Of a DNA stretch of 31,942 bases, positions 21,069 to 31,600 are shown one piece after another. Source of the DNA: JBEATZ01 sp041178545 (GTDB lineage: Bacteria; Planctomycetota; UBA1135; UBA2386); NCBI GenBank assembly GCA_041178545.1, contig JBEGVB010000033.1, forward strand, positions 1 to 31,942, read 5' to 3'. Every line of letters begins with the position of its first letter. Positions within the stretch are counted from its first letter, which is position 1. Made by a program: the position numbers and the translations under genes. The notes beneath the pieces are model-generated. The model did no database searches, was not told where the DNA came from, and saw only the letters and a program-made list of their open reading frames with translations.

Positions 21069-23408
21069 ATGAAGCACCAAAGTCTGCACCCGTACGTCGG
21101 CATGGCCATGGGCCTGGCCTGCCTGCTCACCACCGCATGCGGTTCTGGCGGGGAAAGTTCTGCGACCAGTGGCGGAGGTGGCGGCGGCGGCGGCACGACC
21201 ACCTACGCGCTGTCCCTGCAGCCTTCCAGCCAGTCTGCGCACACCTTCTCGGTCACGCCGGGAACACCCACGCCCGACCAGTTCGCGCAGGTCCAGGTGC
21301 GCAACCTCGGCAACACCACCGTGGACGTGCAGGCACAGGCCACTGCCAACTGGCTGCAGGTGACCAGCTTCAATGGGTCGCAGCTTGCCGTGCAGGAGGC
21401 ACGCAACTGTTCGCTCACGCTCCTCGGCCAGCAGGTACAGCAGCTCGCGGAGGGTCAGTACTCTGCGCAGGTGCGCTTCCTGATCCAGTCGGCCATCTAC
21501 GCCACCTTCACCGTCAACCTGACCGTCGACGACGTCACCAACAACGGTGGTGGCGGCGGCGGCGGAACCCCGACCTACGCGCTCACCCTGCAGCCATCGT
21601 CCCAGTCGACCCACTCGGCCACGCCGGTCGTGGGCGGGATCATCCCTGACCAGTTCGCCTCGGTCACGGTGCGCAACGACAGCTCCGTTGCCGTCGACGT
21701 GACCGCGACCGCCAACACCAACTGGCTCACGGTCACCTCGTTCCAGGGCACGGGCATCCAGACCGCTGCCTCGCGCCAGTGCGCCCTGACCCTCACCGGC
21801 CAGGCCATGCAGACACTGCCGGTCGGCGAACACCGCGCGGCCGTCCAGTTCGCGGTCAACGCGACGACGCTCGCGACCTTTGACGTGCTGCTCACGGTGA
21901 ACAGCGCCCAGGAGGCCGGTTGGACCGTGTTGAACCCGAGCCAGGACACGCTGCGCATCCACGTCAGCACGAGCGGCAACGACGCAAACGACGGCCGTAC
22001 CGAGCAGACGCCCAAGCGCACCATCGCCGCGGGTTATGCCGCGTTGCGCGCAGGCTACCCGGACTGGCTCCTCCTCAAGCGCGGGGACTCGTGGAGCGGT
22101 GAGACGTTGACCTGGAACAAGTCCGGCCGCAGCGCCGCCGAACCGATTGTCATCGCAGCCTACGGGGACGGTGCACGGCCCCGCATCCGCCACAACGCGG
22201 GATCGACCGCGATCGGCCACTACAGCGGGTCCACGGTCATGCGCCACGTGTGGTTCATGAACCTCGACGTCGAGCCCACCAGCTTCGACGGCAGCACGAA
22301 CACCGTGGGTTTCTGCCTGCTGGGCCCGAGCCAGGACATCCTGCTCGAGGACATCCGCTTCAAGGGCAACAGCGACAACCTGGTCATCCAGGCCGTGGGC
22401 GGTCGTCACGACAACGTCCGCATCCGTAGGTGCCAGATCCTCGACGCCCACACCAACGGCTTTGCGCACTCGCAAGGCGGTTACTTCAGCAACACCGACA
22501 ACCTGCTGATCGAGGAGTGCATCTTCGACATGAACGGCTGGCAGGAGGGTTCCACCTATGCCAACGCCACGATGTTCAACCACAACATCTACATCCAGTA
22601 CGACTGTGGCCCCACCACCGTGAGTCGGAACATCCTCGCGAACGCTTCTGCGACCGGCACGATGATGCGCAGCGGCGGCACCGCAGAGGACAACCTGGTG
22701 CTGAGGAACCCGCTCGGGATCGTGGTCGGCTCATCGCTCAACCCGAACAGTGGCAACGTCCCGGCCTTGATCCGCAACAACGTCGTCCTCGATGGCAGGG
22801 ACATCAGCGCCACCGTGCAGCGAGGCATGGGCATCAACATCGTGGGAACGAGGGACGGCCGCGTCGAAGGCAACCTGATCGCCCACCAGGTCTCCGGCAA
22901 CATGCACTGGGCATTCTGGATCCAGGGGACGGCGACGCTGCCGATCACCAACCTGCGGATCGCAAACAACACGGTCTACTCGTGGGGCAGCAGCGTCCAG
23001 ATGCACGACACGGCACACATGCCGGGCACGGTCATCGAGTCCAACACCTTCCAGGAGGTGGACGGCAAGCCGGTCACGGCAGCGACGGCGGCATTCCCGC
23101 ACGTGTCCCGGAACAACCGGTACTACAGCAGCAGGCCGGCCGGAGAGTGGGTCCAGACCAACAACCAGGGCTTCGTCAGCCTCGCCAGCTGGTTGGCCAG
23201 CGTGAACGACACCACATCGCAGGCTGTCCAGGTGCAGATGCCTGCACCCAACCGCGACGTTGCCGCCTACAACCAGGCCGTGCTCGGCTCCAACACGGGG
23301 CTGAACGGCTTCCTGCAGAGCGCGCGCGCGATGCGCAAGGGCACGTGGCGTACCGACCTCACCGCACCTGCGGTGAATGCCTGGGTCCGCGCCGGCTACG
23401 GCATGTGA
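21069..23408 (+). CDS. Parallel beta-helix lipoprotein with two Ig-like domains
   Basis: A 779-residue exported protein. The N-terminus ends in LLTTAC, with Cys24 as the probable lipidation site; the lipobox is a little off consensus (Thr at -3). A poly-Gly linker and an Ig-like domain (about 45-160) follow, then a second poly-Gly linker and a clearly homologous Ig-like domain (about 170-285). The rest (about 295-779) begins IHVSTSGNDANDGRTEQTPKRTI and runs as a right-handed parallel beta-helix with Asn/Gly turns. This opening is common in secreted polysaccharide-binding or polysaccharide-cleaving beta-helix proteins. I cannot point to lyase catalytic residues. The ATG has GAGGAG at good spacing. 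The stop overlaps the convergent glycosyltransferase by 13 nt. A role in binding or trimming a surface or environmental polysaccharide is inferred. Confidence 0.83.
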   Translation: MKHQSLHPYVGMAMGLACLLTTACGSGGESSATSGGGGGGGGTTTYALSLQPSSQSAHTFSVTPGTPTPDQFAQVQVRNLGNTTVDVQAQATANWLQVTSFNGSQLAVQEARNCSLTLLGQQVQQLAEGQYSAQVRFLIQSAIYATFTVNLTVDDVTNNGGGGGGGTPTYALTLQPSSQSTHSATPVVGGIIPDQFASVTVRNDSSVAVDVTATANTNWLTVTSFQGTGIQTAASRQCALTLTGQAMQTLPVGEHRAAVQFAVNATTLATFDVLLTVNSAQEAGWTVLNPSQDTLRIHVSTSGNDANDGRTEQTPKRTIAAGYAALRAGYPDWLLLKRGDSWSGETLTWNKSGRSAAEPIVIAAYGDGARPRIRHNAGSTAIGHYSGSTVMRHVWFMNLDVEPTSFDGSTNTVGFCLLGPSQDILLEDIRFKGNSDNLVIQAVGGRHDNVRIRRCQILDAHTNGFAHSQGGYFSNTDNLLIEECIFDMNGWQEGSTYANATMFNHNIYIQYDCGPTTVSRNILANASATGTMMRSGGTAEDNLVLRNPLGIVVGSSLNPNSGNVPALIRNNVVLDGRDISATVQRGMGINIVGTRDGRVEGNLIAHQVSGNMHWAFWIQGTATLPITNLRIANNTVYSWGSSVQMHDTAHMPGTVIESNTFQEVDGKPVTAATAAFPHVSRNNRYYSSRPAGEWVQTNNQGFVSLASWLASVNDTTSQAVQVQMPAPNRDVAAYNQAVLGSNTGLNGFLQSARAMRKGTWRTDLTAPAVNAWVRAGYGM
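21171..21925 (+). repeat. Tandem internal duplication (372-nt period) with GGC-rich linkers
   Basis: Two copies of a domain start with TYALSLQPSSQS (coding DNA from about 21201) and TYALTLQPSSQS (from about 21573), a period of 372 nt or 124 codons. Each is preceded by a GGC/GGT triplet run (21171-21194 and 21546-21565) coding poly-Gly. The copies have diverged across most of their length but keep the same opening, the NWL-VTSF centre and the alternating hydrophobic end. Triplet repeats could change length without breaking the frame. Confidence 0.8.
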
Positions 23409-24610
23409 TCACCTGAGAGCAGGCGCTCGAGCTGGTCTGCGGACCGTTCGACGTCGTGGAGCCTGCGGACGTCCTCACGTCCGCGGCTCCCCATCACAGC
23501 CCAGCGTGCCGGGCCCAGCCCTGCGAACTCGCGTACCGCGGCTGCGAATGCCGTTGGGTTGCCGGGCTCGACGAGCATCCCGCTCTCGCCATGGACGACG
23601 AGTTCCGGGATCCCCGCGACGCTCGTGCTGATGACAGGACGACCCCGCGCGAACGACTCCATGATCACGACGGGGATGCCCTCCGCATGGCTCGGCACCA
23701 GCAACGCACAACATGCGTCCATGGTTGCGAGGACCGCCTCGGTCGGCTGCCAGCCGCGCGCGAGGACACACGACTCGAGACCGAGTTCGACGATGCGTGC
23801 CCGTACCTGCTGCTCCAGCGGACCGCTCCCGAGCAACTCGACGCGGAACTGGAACCCCTCGCGCCGCAGTTGTGCACAGGCATCGAGGAGCACCTCAAGC
23901 CCCTTCTGCGGCACCATCCTGCCCACCCAGACGAAGCGAGGGGTCCGCGGCATCGGTGCAGGGGCTGCATCGGTTGCCGCAGGCTCCACCCCGCACCGGA
24001 CCACCACAAGCTTGCCCAGGTCTCCCGGTGCGCAGTAGCGGGAGACCTCCCGTCTGCAGTACTCGCTGATGCAGGCGACGAACGCTGCATGGTGCACCTT
24101 GCGCCCCAGGTGGAGGCGTGGGGCCTGCTCGAGGTCGTCCGGGCCGTGGACCGTCATGCTGTAGGGGATGCCCCGGATGCCTGCGGCGAGCATCGCCACC
24201 ATGGCCCCGTTGGACGCGAAGTGGGTGTGCAGGTGCGAGGTGCTTGCTGGCATCACCGCGGCGAGCGCGAGGGACTCCAGCCACCAAGCGACATGGTGCA
24301 CGAGACCACGGTTCGACCCTCGGATGGTCCGCAGTGCGGTTGCGAGTGCGGCGAGGGAACGCACGGGGTGCACGAGCAGGCACCGAAGGGCGCGCGCCAA
24401 CAGCCGCAGGATGGGTCCGGGACGGGTCACCAACAACACGGTGGTGAGCCGCAGTTCCCGGTCGTCCTCCGCACAGCCTGCGGCCGCACGGCCCTGACGG
24501 ACGCTGAAGCGTGCGATCTCGTGCCCCCTCTGCTCCAGCGCGACCAGTTCACGCCGGATGAACGTGTGGCTCGGCATCGGGTGCTGGTTGACGAGGTACG
24601 CGAGCTTCAT
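23396..24610 (-). CDS. Family 4 glycosyltransferase
   Basis: A 404-residue GT-B retaining glycosyltransferase, probably transferring a nucleotide-activated sugar to a lipid-linked or secreted glycan. The N-terminus MKLAYLVNQHPMPSHTFIRREL is typical of exopolysaccharide GT4 enzymes. HTHFASNGAMVAMLAA and MTVHGPDDLE follow in the N-terminal half. The sugar-nucleotide half has FVWVGRMVPQKGLEVLLDA and the E-x7-E motif in SHAEGIPVVIMESFARG (both Glu present). Its ATG overlaps the stop of the preceding GT2 gene (ATGA at 24607-24610), making it the last gene of the PKS operon. The stop converges on and overlaps the beta-helix gene. Confidence 0.9.
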   Translation of the reverse strand: MKLAYLVNQHPMPSHTFIRRELVALEQRGHEIARFSVRQGRAAAGCAEDDRELRLTTVLLVTRPGPILRLLARALRCLLVHPVRSLAALATALRTIRGSNRGLVHHVAWWLESLALAAVMPASTSHLHTHFASNGAMVAMLAAGIRGIPYSMTVHGPDDLEQAPRLHLGRKVHHAAFVACISEYCRREVSRYCAPGDLGKLVVVRCGVEPAATDAAPAPMPRTPRFVWVGRMVPQKGLEVLLDACAQLRREGFQFRVELLGSGPLEQQVRARIVELGLESCVLARGWQPTEAVLATMDACCALLVPSHAEGIPVVIMESFARGRPVISTSVAGIPELVVHGESGMLVEPGNPTAFAAAVREFAGLGPARWAVMGSRGREDVRRLHDVERSADQLERLLSGDHMP

Positions 24611-25638
24611 GCGACGGGTCCACCCCGGCCCTGCGGGTCCGCCACGAACTTGTACTCGATGAGGCGAGACCGCCTCCTGAGGAGACGGTCCAACCAGTAT
24701 CCGACCATCCCGCGGGCCTGCGCGAACTTGCCACCGACACAGCTGCTGGCATAGAGGGCGGCATCGGCCCGTGTCACCCCGCGGCGCATCACGTGCACGA
24801 ACGAACGGCACCAGATCGCAGCGAGCCCGCCAACCCAGCAGCATGCAACCACTTGGAAAGCGACGGGGCCGGCCAGCAGGTGGAGCAGGACGGCAAGCGC
24901 CGCAAACCCGAATGTCCACGCGCAGGCACTGAACGCACGGCGTAGTCCTGGGTAGAGGAACCCGCGCCTTGCAACACCCTCGGCCAACACGTGTCCCCAG
25001 CGCACGGACCGACGCCACCACTGCGAGAAGCGGTGCATGTCTGCGTCGTGGAGGGTCATCTCCGCGGCAATGCACTCGACCTGCCAGCCGCGTCCCCGCA
25101 ACCGGAAGCAGAGGTCCGGCTCTTCCCCGGCGATCAGCGAGTCCTCGTAGCCGCCAACCTCGGCAAGGGCGCGGACCCGCACCATTGCGTCACCCCCGCA
25201 CGAGAGCACGCGCCCAGGAGACACGTCCCACTCCATGTCGCACAACCGATTCCACGGCGTTGCATTGCGGTTGCGCTCGCGGCGTCGCCCGAACACCACG
25301 GCAAGCGATGCATCGACGTCCAGGGCTCGGACGGCAACGTCGGTCCAGCCGCTGGCCAGTTCGCAGTCACCGTCGACGAACTGGACGAACTCGAGACCGG
25401 GTTGCATACGCAGCAGCTCGCGCCAACCGACGTTGCGGGCCCGCGCCGCGGTGAAGGGCGTGTGGCTGTCCAACTCGACCAGCCTTGCACCGGCATCGCG
25501 TGCGACCTGCTGGCTGCCGTCCTTGGAACCACTGTCCACGTAGACCACGGGCACGTCCCTGGCACCCAGTGAGGCCAGGCAACGAACCAGGCGGGCCCCC
25601 TCGTTGCGACCGATTGCGACGATGCCGTGGCGTGACAC
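24607..25638 (-). CDS. Membrane-anchored family 2 glycosyltransferase
   Basis: A 343-residue GT-A glycosyltransferase. Residues 1-230 carry the catalytic domain: GIVAIGRNEGARL at the start, DSGSKDG for nucleotide binding, DGDCEL as the DxD motif, and GEEPDLCFRLRGRGW in the acceptor region. A QWWRRSVRWGH segment follows, then two hydrophobic helices (around 235-285) and a basic C-terminus. I chose the GTG at 25638 because a GGTGGGG Shine-Dalgarno lies just upstream and it gives the family start. An ATG at 25668 would overlap the PKS stop by 17 nt and lacks a ribosome site. The gene lies 13 nt after the PKS and is coupled by ATGA to the GT4 gene, so the two transferases probably act in one pathway with the polyketide. 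Confidence 0.85.
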   Translation of the reverse strand: MSRHGIVAIGRNEGARLVRCLASLGARDVPVVYVDSGSKDGSQQVARDAGARLVELDSHTPFTAARARNVGWRELLRMQPGLEFVQFVDGDCELASGWTDVAVRALDVDASLAVVFGRRRERNRNATPWNRLCDMEWDVSPGRVLSCGGDAMVRVRALAEVGGYEDSLIAGEEPDLCFRLRGRGWQVECIAAEMTLHDADMHRFSQWWRRSVRWGHVLAEGVARRGFLYPGLRRAFSACAWTFGFAALAVLLHLLAGPVAFQVVACCWVGGLAAIWCRSFVHVMRRGVTRADAALYASSCVGGKFAQARGMVGYWLDRLLRRRSRLIEYKFVADPQGRGGPVA

Positions 25639-25651
25639 AGTGGACCCCACC

Positions 25652-28600
25652 TCAGCTCCCGGGCTCATGGCGTGCGTCGAACCGCTGCAGGTGGACGCGC
25701 AACTCCTGGGCCAGTGCACGGACGTTGGGCTCGAGCACCATGCTGTCGTGGTCTCCCGGCACCTCGACGACATCCAGCCTGCGGACGAACGGGCTCCAGA
25801 AGTTGTCGTGCGCCACGATCTCGCGGGCCCATGACGCGTACCTGCCGCCCCCGAGGCGGTGGTGACGGTCGAGGGCCGGTCGGAACAGCAACGCGTCCAC
25901 GGTCTCCGGCACCATCTGGTAGCGCACCAGCGCAGCACGGAAGGCCTTGCCGACGGCAGCAGACTGGAAGCGGTCTGCATCGTCCGAGTCGACCAACCAA
26001 CCCATGCGACGACGGAACTGCTCCCACTCCCAACGTACTCGGTTGCGGAACCATGCTCCCACGTAGCCCAGTCCCTGACGGGAGAGGTTCTGTGCCTGGA
26101 TGCGGACGCGGTCCATCGCGGTGAGCTGGGGACGCCTGGGCAACGGCGTGTCGAGCAGCACGAGGAGCCCGACCTCCTCACCCTGGGCCCGTAGCTGACG
26201 CGCCATCTCGAAGGCGGTGAGACCACCGCCCGAGAACCCACCGAGCAGGTAGGGACCCTTCGGTTGCACGGTGCGTAGTTCGGCGATGTGGTCCCTGGCG
26301 GCCTCCTCAAAGGTCGCGTGTGGCTCCATGTCGCCGTACAGCCCGCGTGCCTGCAGACCGTAGAAGCTCCTGTCCTCGCCCAGCAGGTGCGCGAGGTGCC
26401 GCAGGTTGAGGACGTTGCCGAACATCCCTGCGACCAGGAAGAAGGGTGTGGCACCACGAGTGCTGGTGCGCATGGGCACCAGGTGACGGTAGCGGTTGCG
26501 AGATCCCTCGCTGCGGACCGGTACTGCCTCATGCGACGTGCCAGCTGCACCGTCGCGCCGCAGCATGGCGGCACAGGCCTCGACAGTCGGGGCGTCGAAC
26601 AGCACCGAGATCGGGTAGTCCACCTGGAAGGTCTTGCGGATGCGCGCAAAGAGGCGCACTGCGATGAGCGAGTGACCACCGAGGTCGAAGAAGCTGTCGC
26701 GCACGCCGACTTGGGCGACGCCGAGCAGTTCCTGCCAGAACTGCACGAGGGTGCGCTCGACCTCGTCGCGAGGTTCAACGAACTCGCTGTCGAGGGTCGG
26801 GCGTGCGAACCTCGAACTGCTGCTGGGCGCAGGCACTGCCGCGTCGACCGCCGCGCGGAGCTGTTCGAGGGGGACCGGGCTCAGCAGCAGCTCGGGCACC
26901 AACGGGCTCGCGAGCACGCGGGCAAGCGCGTCCATCCCCTCCTCCGGCCGGATGCCCTGCGCCACGGCATCCGCAAGCACGCGTTCGGCAGGCGACGCAG
27001 CGACCGCACGGGGATCCGGTTCGAGGTCCCCGGCCTGCGGCTGCCTCGCACCATCGAGCGAGTTGCCTGGCGCGAGCCGGTGGATGCTGAACCCTTCCAC
27101 CTCGACCAGCACCCGGCCGGAGACCGTGCAGACCACCAGGTCGAAGGTTGCGAGGTCGCGTGCCGCACCGCGCACCTCGCAGCGGCGAACCAAGCTCACA
27201 ACCGAGTCCTGCAACGGGGCGTGGACCCGAACCGACCCGTACGACACCGGGACCCAGAGCCGGTCGGGCACGTAGTCATCGACCAGTTCCATCGCAAAGC
27301 CGGTGGCGAGGTCGAAGAGGGCCGGGTGGAGGACCCTGGTGGCGGCCTCGCCGGAGAAGGACCTTGGCAGGGCCAGGCGCGCCATGGCCTTGCCACGCCC
27401 GTAGCGGATCTCGCGCAGCACTTGCCACCGCGGACCGAATGCGAGGTGGCGGAACTGGCCGGTGCGGAGCGACTCTGTGTCACCAGCGGCCTCCGCCATC
27501 GGGCAGCCGGCATCTGCCGCGGCGAGGTCGACGTCTGCCGGCACTTCGAGTGCGTGGAGCAGCACACGTGCCTGGGCATGGGTCTGCCAGCCCGACGCCC
27601 CGGCACCGAGTTCGCAGTGTGACTGGAACACGGCATCCAGTCCCTCGGGCGTGCGTCGGAGCTTGCACCGCACCCTGCGCGTCGCACCGTCCGGCACGTG
27701 GAGCGGCCGGAAGAAGAAGACGTCGCGCAACTCGAACGGACCGGACTCGCCAACGGCGCGAACCGCCTGGCCGAAGAGGTCTGCGTAGGCGGATCCCGGC
27801 AGAATGGCATCGCCTTCTGCCGTCCGGTGCTCGTCAAGCATCCACGTTGAGGCTGGATCGAGGGTGGCCAGCAGCTGCCACTGGTCCGAACCAGTTTGCA
27901 GCAACTCCTCGAACACCGGCCCGCCGATGCGGATGCGACGACCACCCACGGCGCCGTTGGCGAGCATCGCCCGCGTCATGCCGATGCCGTTCCAGGTTCC
28001 CCACTGCAGTGCGGCAACGGGTTTGCCGCGGGCAGCATCCCGCCGGGCAAGTGCATTGAGGAAGGAGTTGGCCGCGACGTAGTCGGCCTGGCCGGCGGGT
28101 CCGAGGGCCGCGCTGGTCGAGGAGAAGAACAACAGGAAGTCGAGCTCCTTGTCGCCCAGCAGTTCGCACAGCACCAGCGAACCCTGCACCTTGGGGGCCA
28201 GCACCCGCTCCATCTCGTCGGGGTCCTTGGACGCGATCAGTCCGTCCTCGACCACGCCTGCGGCGTGGAACACCCCGTGCAAGGGTCCGAAGCCGGATGC
28301 AACCGCGTCCAACCCACGACGCATCTCGACGACGTTTGCGACGTCCGCTGTGAGCACGAGCACCTCCGCGCCAGCTGCCTCGAGGCGCCGCACGTGCCGG
28401 ATGGACTGCGAGACCCTGTGGTCCGGACCGTGCTGGACGAGCCATTCGTCCCAAGACTGGCGCTGCGGCAGTGCCGTGCGGGACTGGAGCACGAGTCGCG
28501 CGCGGACCGTGCGTGCGAGCCACTCGGTGAGCACCGTGCCGATGCCGCCGAATGCTCCGGTGACGAGGTAGGTGCCGCGCTCGCGGAGGCGCGCAGGCCT

Positions 28601-31600
28601 GCCCAGGGACGGTGCGAGTGCAGGCGCGCGCCGGTGGACGGCACGGAACCATGCCGTGCCTCGGAGTGCGTGCACACCCGAGTCGAGGATGCCGCACGCG
28701 GACTCGAGCGACCGTGCCACACCCTGCCAGTGTGAGCGCCATGCCTCGCCACGGCGCCTGCGCGGGATCATCACGTCCACCAGTGCACACTGGAGCTGCG
28801 CGAACTCGCGTGGCGCCACCAGCACGGGACCGAGTGCCGTCGCCTTCTCGACGTCGAGCTCGGCCCCGCCGTCCGGACCCCCGATGCCGTTGGCAACCAC
28901 CGTCAACCGCACCCCGTGCAGTTCCTCTGCCGCCATGGCGCGCAGCAGGAAGAGCAGGCTGTGGAACCCCTGTTCCTGGCAGCGGTGGAACCAGCTGGAT
29001 CCGGGCCGGAACGACCTGTCCTGCGTGAGGAGCCAGCCGTGGACGACCTGGTCCGGCAGCTGTCCGTTGGCCGCGAGGTCGCGGAACAGTGCGAGGTAGC
29101 CTTCTTCGCCGAGCTCGGGTCCCAGCAGGTACTCGCCGTTCCCGCGGGCAACGAATGCGTCACCCAGCCGGACCTGCACCACCTGCGCGCCCGTGCTGCG
29201 CAGTCGCGTTGCCAGCTCGGCGAGACAGCCGGCGTCGTCGAGGAACAGCAGCCATGTCCCGCCGGCAGGCGGTCCGTCCGGCGCCTCGACCGGTACGTAC
29301 CTCGGGACGTACGCCCACTGGGAGACGTCGTCCGTGCGACGGATGTCCCGCTGTGCCGGGTCTGCCGACGTGGGCGAGTCCGGCTCGACCCAGTAGTCCT
29401 GGTGGCGGAACGCGTACGTGGGCAACGAGACCTTGCGACTGCCAGGACGGTCCACCCACTTCGCGAGGTCGACGTCCACGCCGGCAGCCCAGAGCCTGCC
29501 GTGGGCCGCGAGCAGGAAGGCATCATCCTCCGCCTGCTCGTCAGGGTGCCGCAGCGAGGCAATCGCACTGCGGTCCGCCCGCCATGCGGGGTGGAGGCGC
29601 GCAAGGGAACTCAGCGTCCGGCCCGGACCGACCTCGAGGAACACGTTGCGCGGGTCCTGCAGCAGCGACCCCACGCAGTCGGCGAAACGCACCGTGTTGC
29701 GAAGGTGCGCCACCCAGTAGGCCGGGTCCACCGCATCGGCCGCGGAGAGCTCACGACCGGTGCGGTTCGAGACCACTGGCAGGTTGGGCGGCGCGAGCGG
29801 TATGGAGCGCAGGAAGGCCTCGAACTCGCCGAGGATCGGGTCGAGCAGCCGCGAGTGGGCTGCGATCGCGATGCGCACGCGCTGGCACTCGATGCCGCGG
29901 CCGCCCAGCTCCACTGCAAGCCGGTCGAGCGATGCCTCGGGACCGGATGCGACGCACAGGCCCGGGGCATTGACCACTGCGAGGTCGAGGTCGGTGCCAA
30001 GCAGCGGGACCAGTTCCTCGGGCTGCATGGAGACGCTCAGCATCCCGCCGCGCGGCACCCGCTCGAACAACCTGCCGCGGAGGGTGACAAGGCGCAGCGC
30101 GTCCTCGAAGCGGAACACGCCTGCGAGACATGCTGCGGTGTTCTCACCGAGACTGTGCCCCAGCAGGGCGGCAGGCCGGATGCCACGCTCCATCCAGAGC
30201 TGTGCGAGCGCGTATTCGACGAGGAAGATGGCGGGGAGCTGGACCGAAGGACGGTCGAGGACGCGTTCGACCTCTGCCGGGTCGGTCGCGTCACCGAGCC
30301 AGACCTCGCGCAGGTCCACGTCCAGCTGGCCGCGCAGCAGTTCGAGACCACGGTCGACGTGGTGGCGGAAGGTGGCGTGCTGCCGGTGGAGACCACGCGC
30401 CATGTGGCGGTACTGCGCCCCACCTCCCGGCAGGAGGAAGACCACGCGCGCGTCGTCGACGGAATGGTGCGAGTGGACACGCTGGGGAACCTCACCGCGC
30501 AACAGGCGGATGGCGTCACCTCGGTCCGAGGCAACCACCACTCGTCGGCGCTCGAATGCCTTGCGCCCCGTCGCCAGCGTGAGTGCAACGTCCTGCATCG
30601 CCAGACCCGGGTCCGCTTCGAGGGCAGACGCGAGACGCACGGACGCCCCGTCCAGGGCGGTGCCGTTGCGGGCAGAGAGCACCAGCAGGTGAGGCCCGCC
30701 GTGCTGGACCTGCCGCAGCACCGGGAGCGGTGCCTCCTGCAACACGGCAAAGGCATTGGTACCACCCACGCCCAGCGAGTTGACGCACGCGATGCGCGGC
30801 CTGGGTCCGCGCTCCCACGGGTGCAATGAGGTGGCGACCCGGAACGGGCTGTTGGCGAAGTTGATCTGCGGGTTGGGTGCCTCGTAGTTGAGGGAGGGAG
30901 GGACGGCGCCGTGCTCGAGGGCCAGCGCAGCCTTGATGAGTGCTGCGACTCCGGCTGCCGTGTCGAGATGGCCGATGTTCGTCTTCACCGAACCGATGAG
31001 GCAGCCCTGCCTGCGCGGCCCGGGACCGAACGCCTGGGACAACGCAGCCAGTTCGATCGGGTCGCCCATGGACGTGCCCGAGCCATGGCACTCGACATAC
31101 CCGATGGAAGCCGCATCAACGCCTGCGAGGTCGATGGCAACCGTCATGGCCTCGGCCTGTCCGTCGACGCTGGGCGCCAGGTAGCCAACCTTGTTGGAGC
31201 CGTCGTTGTTGACCGCGGTGGCCTTGATCACGGCACGGATGTGGTCACGGTCGCGGACTGCGTCCTCCAGTCGCTTCAGCACCACCACACCGACACCGGA
31301 ACCGAACACCGTGCCTGCAGAGCGGTGGTCGAATGCACGGCAGTGGCCGTCCGGGGAGAGGACCTCACCCTCTGCGTGGACGTAGCCCCGGCCGTGCGGG
31401 ACCTCGATCGTCACGCCACCCGCCAGTGCCATGTCGCACTCGGCATTGAGGAGCGACTGGCAGGCCTGGTGCACCGCCACGAGCGAGGTGGAGCAGGCGG
31501 TCTGTACGTTGATGCTGGGGCCCTTGAGGTCGAAGCAGTAGCTGGCCCGTGTGGTGAGGAAGTCTTTGTCGTTGCCGGTGTGCCGCAGGAGGAAGAAACC

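Noticed and set aside
21171..21565. GGC triplet runs as phase-variable tracts
   Set aside because: Changes in triplet number keep the frame, so they could vary linker length but not switch the gene on or off.
25639..25668. Longer start (ATG 25668) for the second GT2 gene
   Set aside because: It has no ribosome site and overlaps the PKS end; the GTG at 25638 has a GGTGGGG site and gives the usual GT2 N-terminus.
26288..27622. 444-codon open frame on the plus strand within the PKS
   Set aside because: It is a shadow of the ACP and DH coding region, with no start context or domain.
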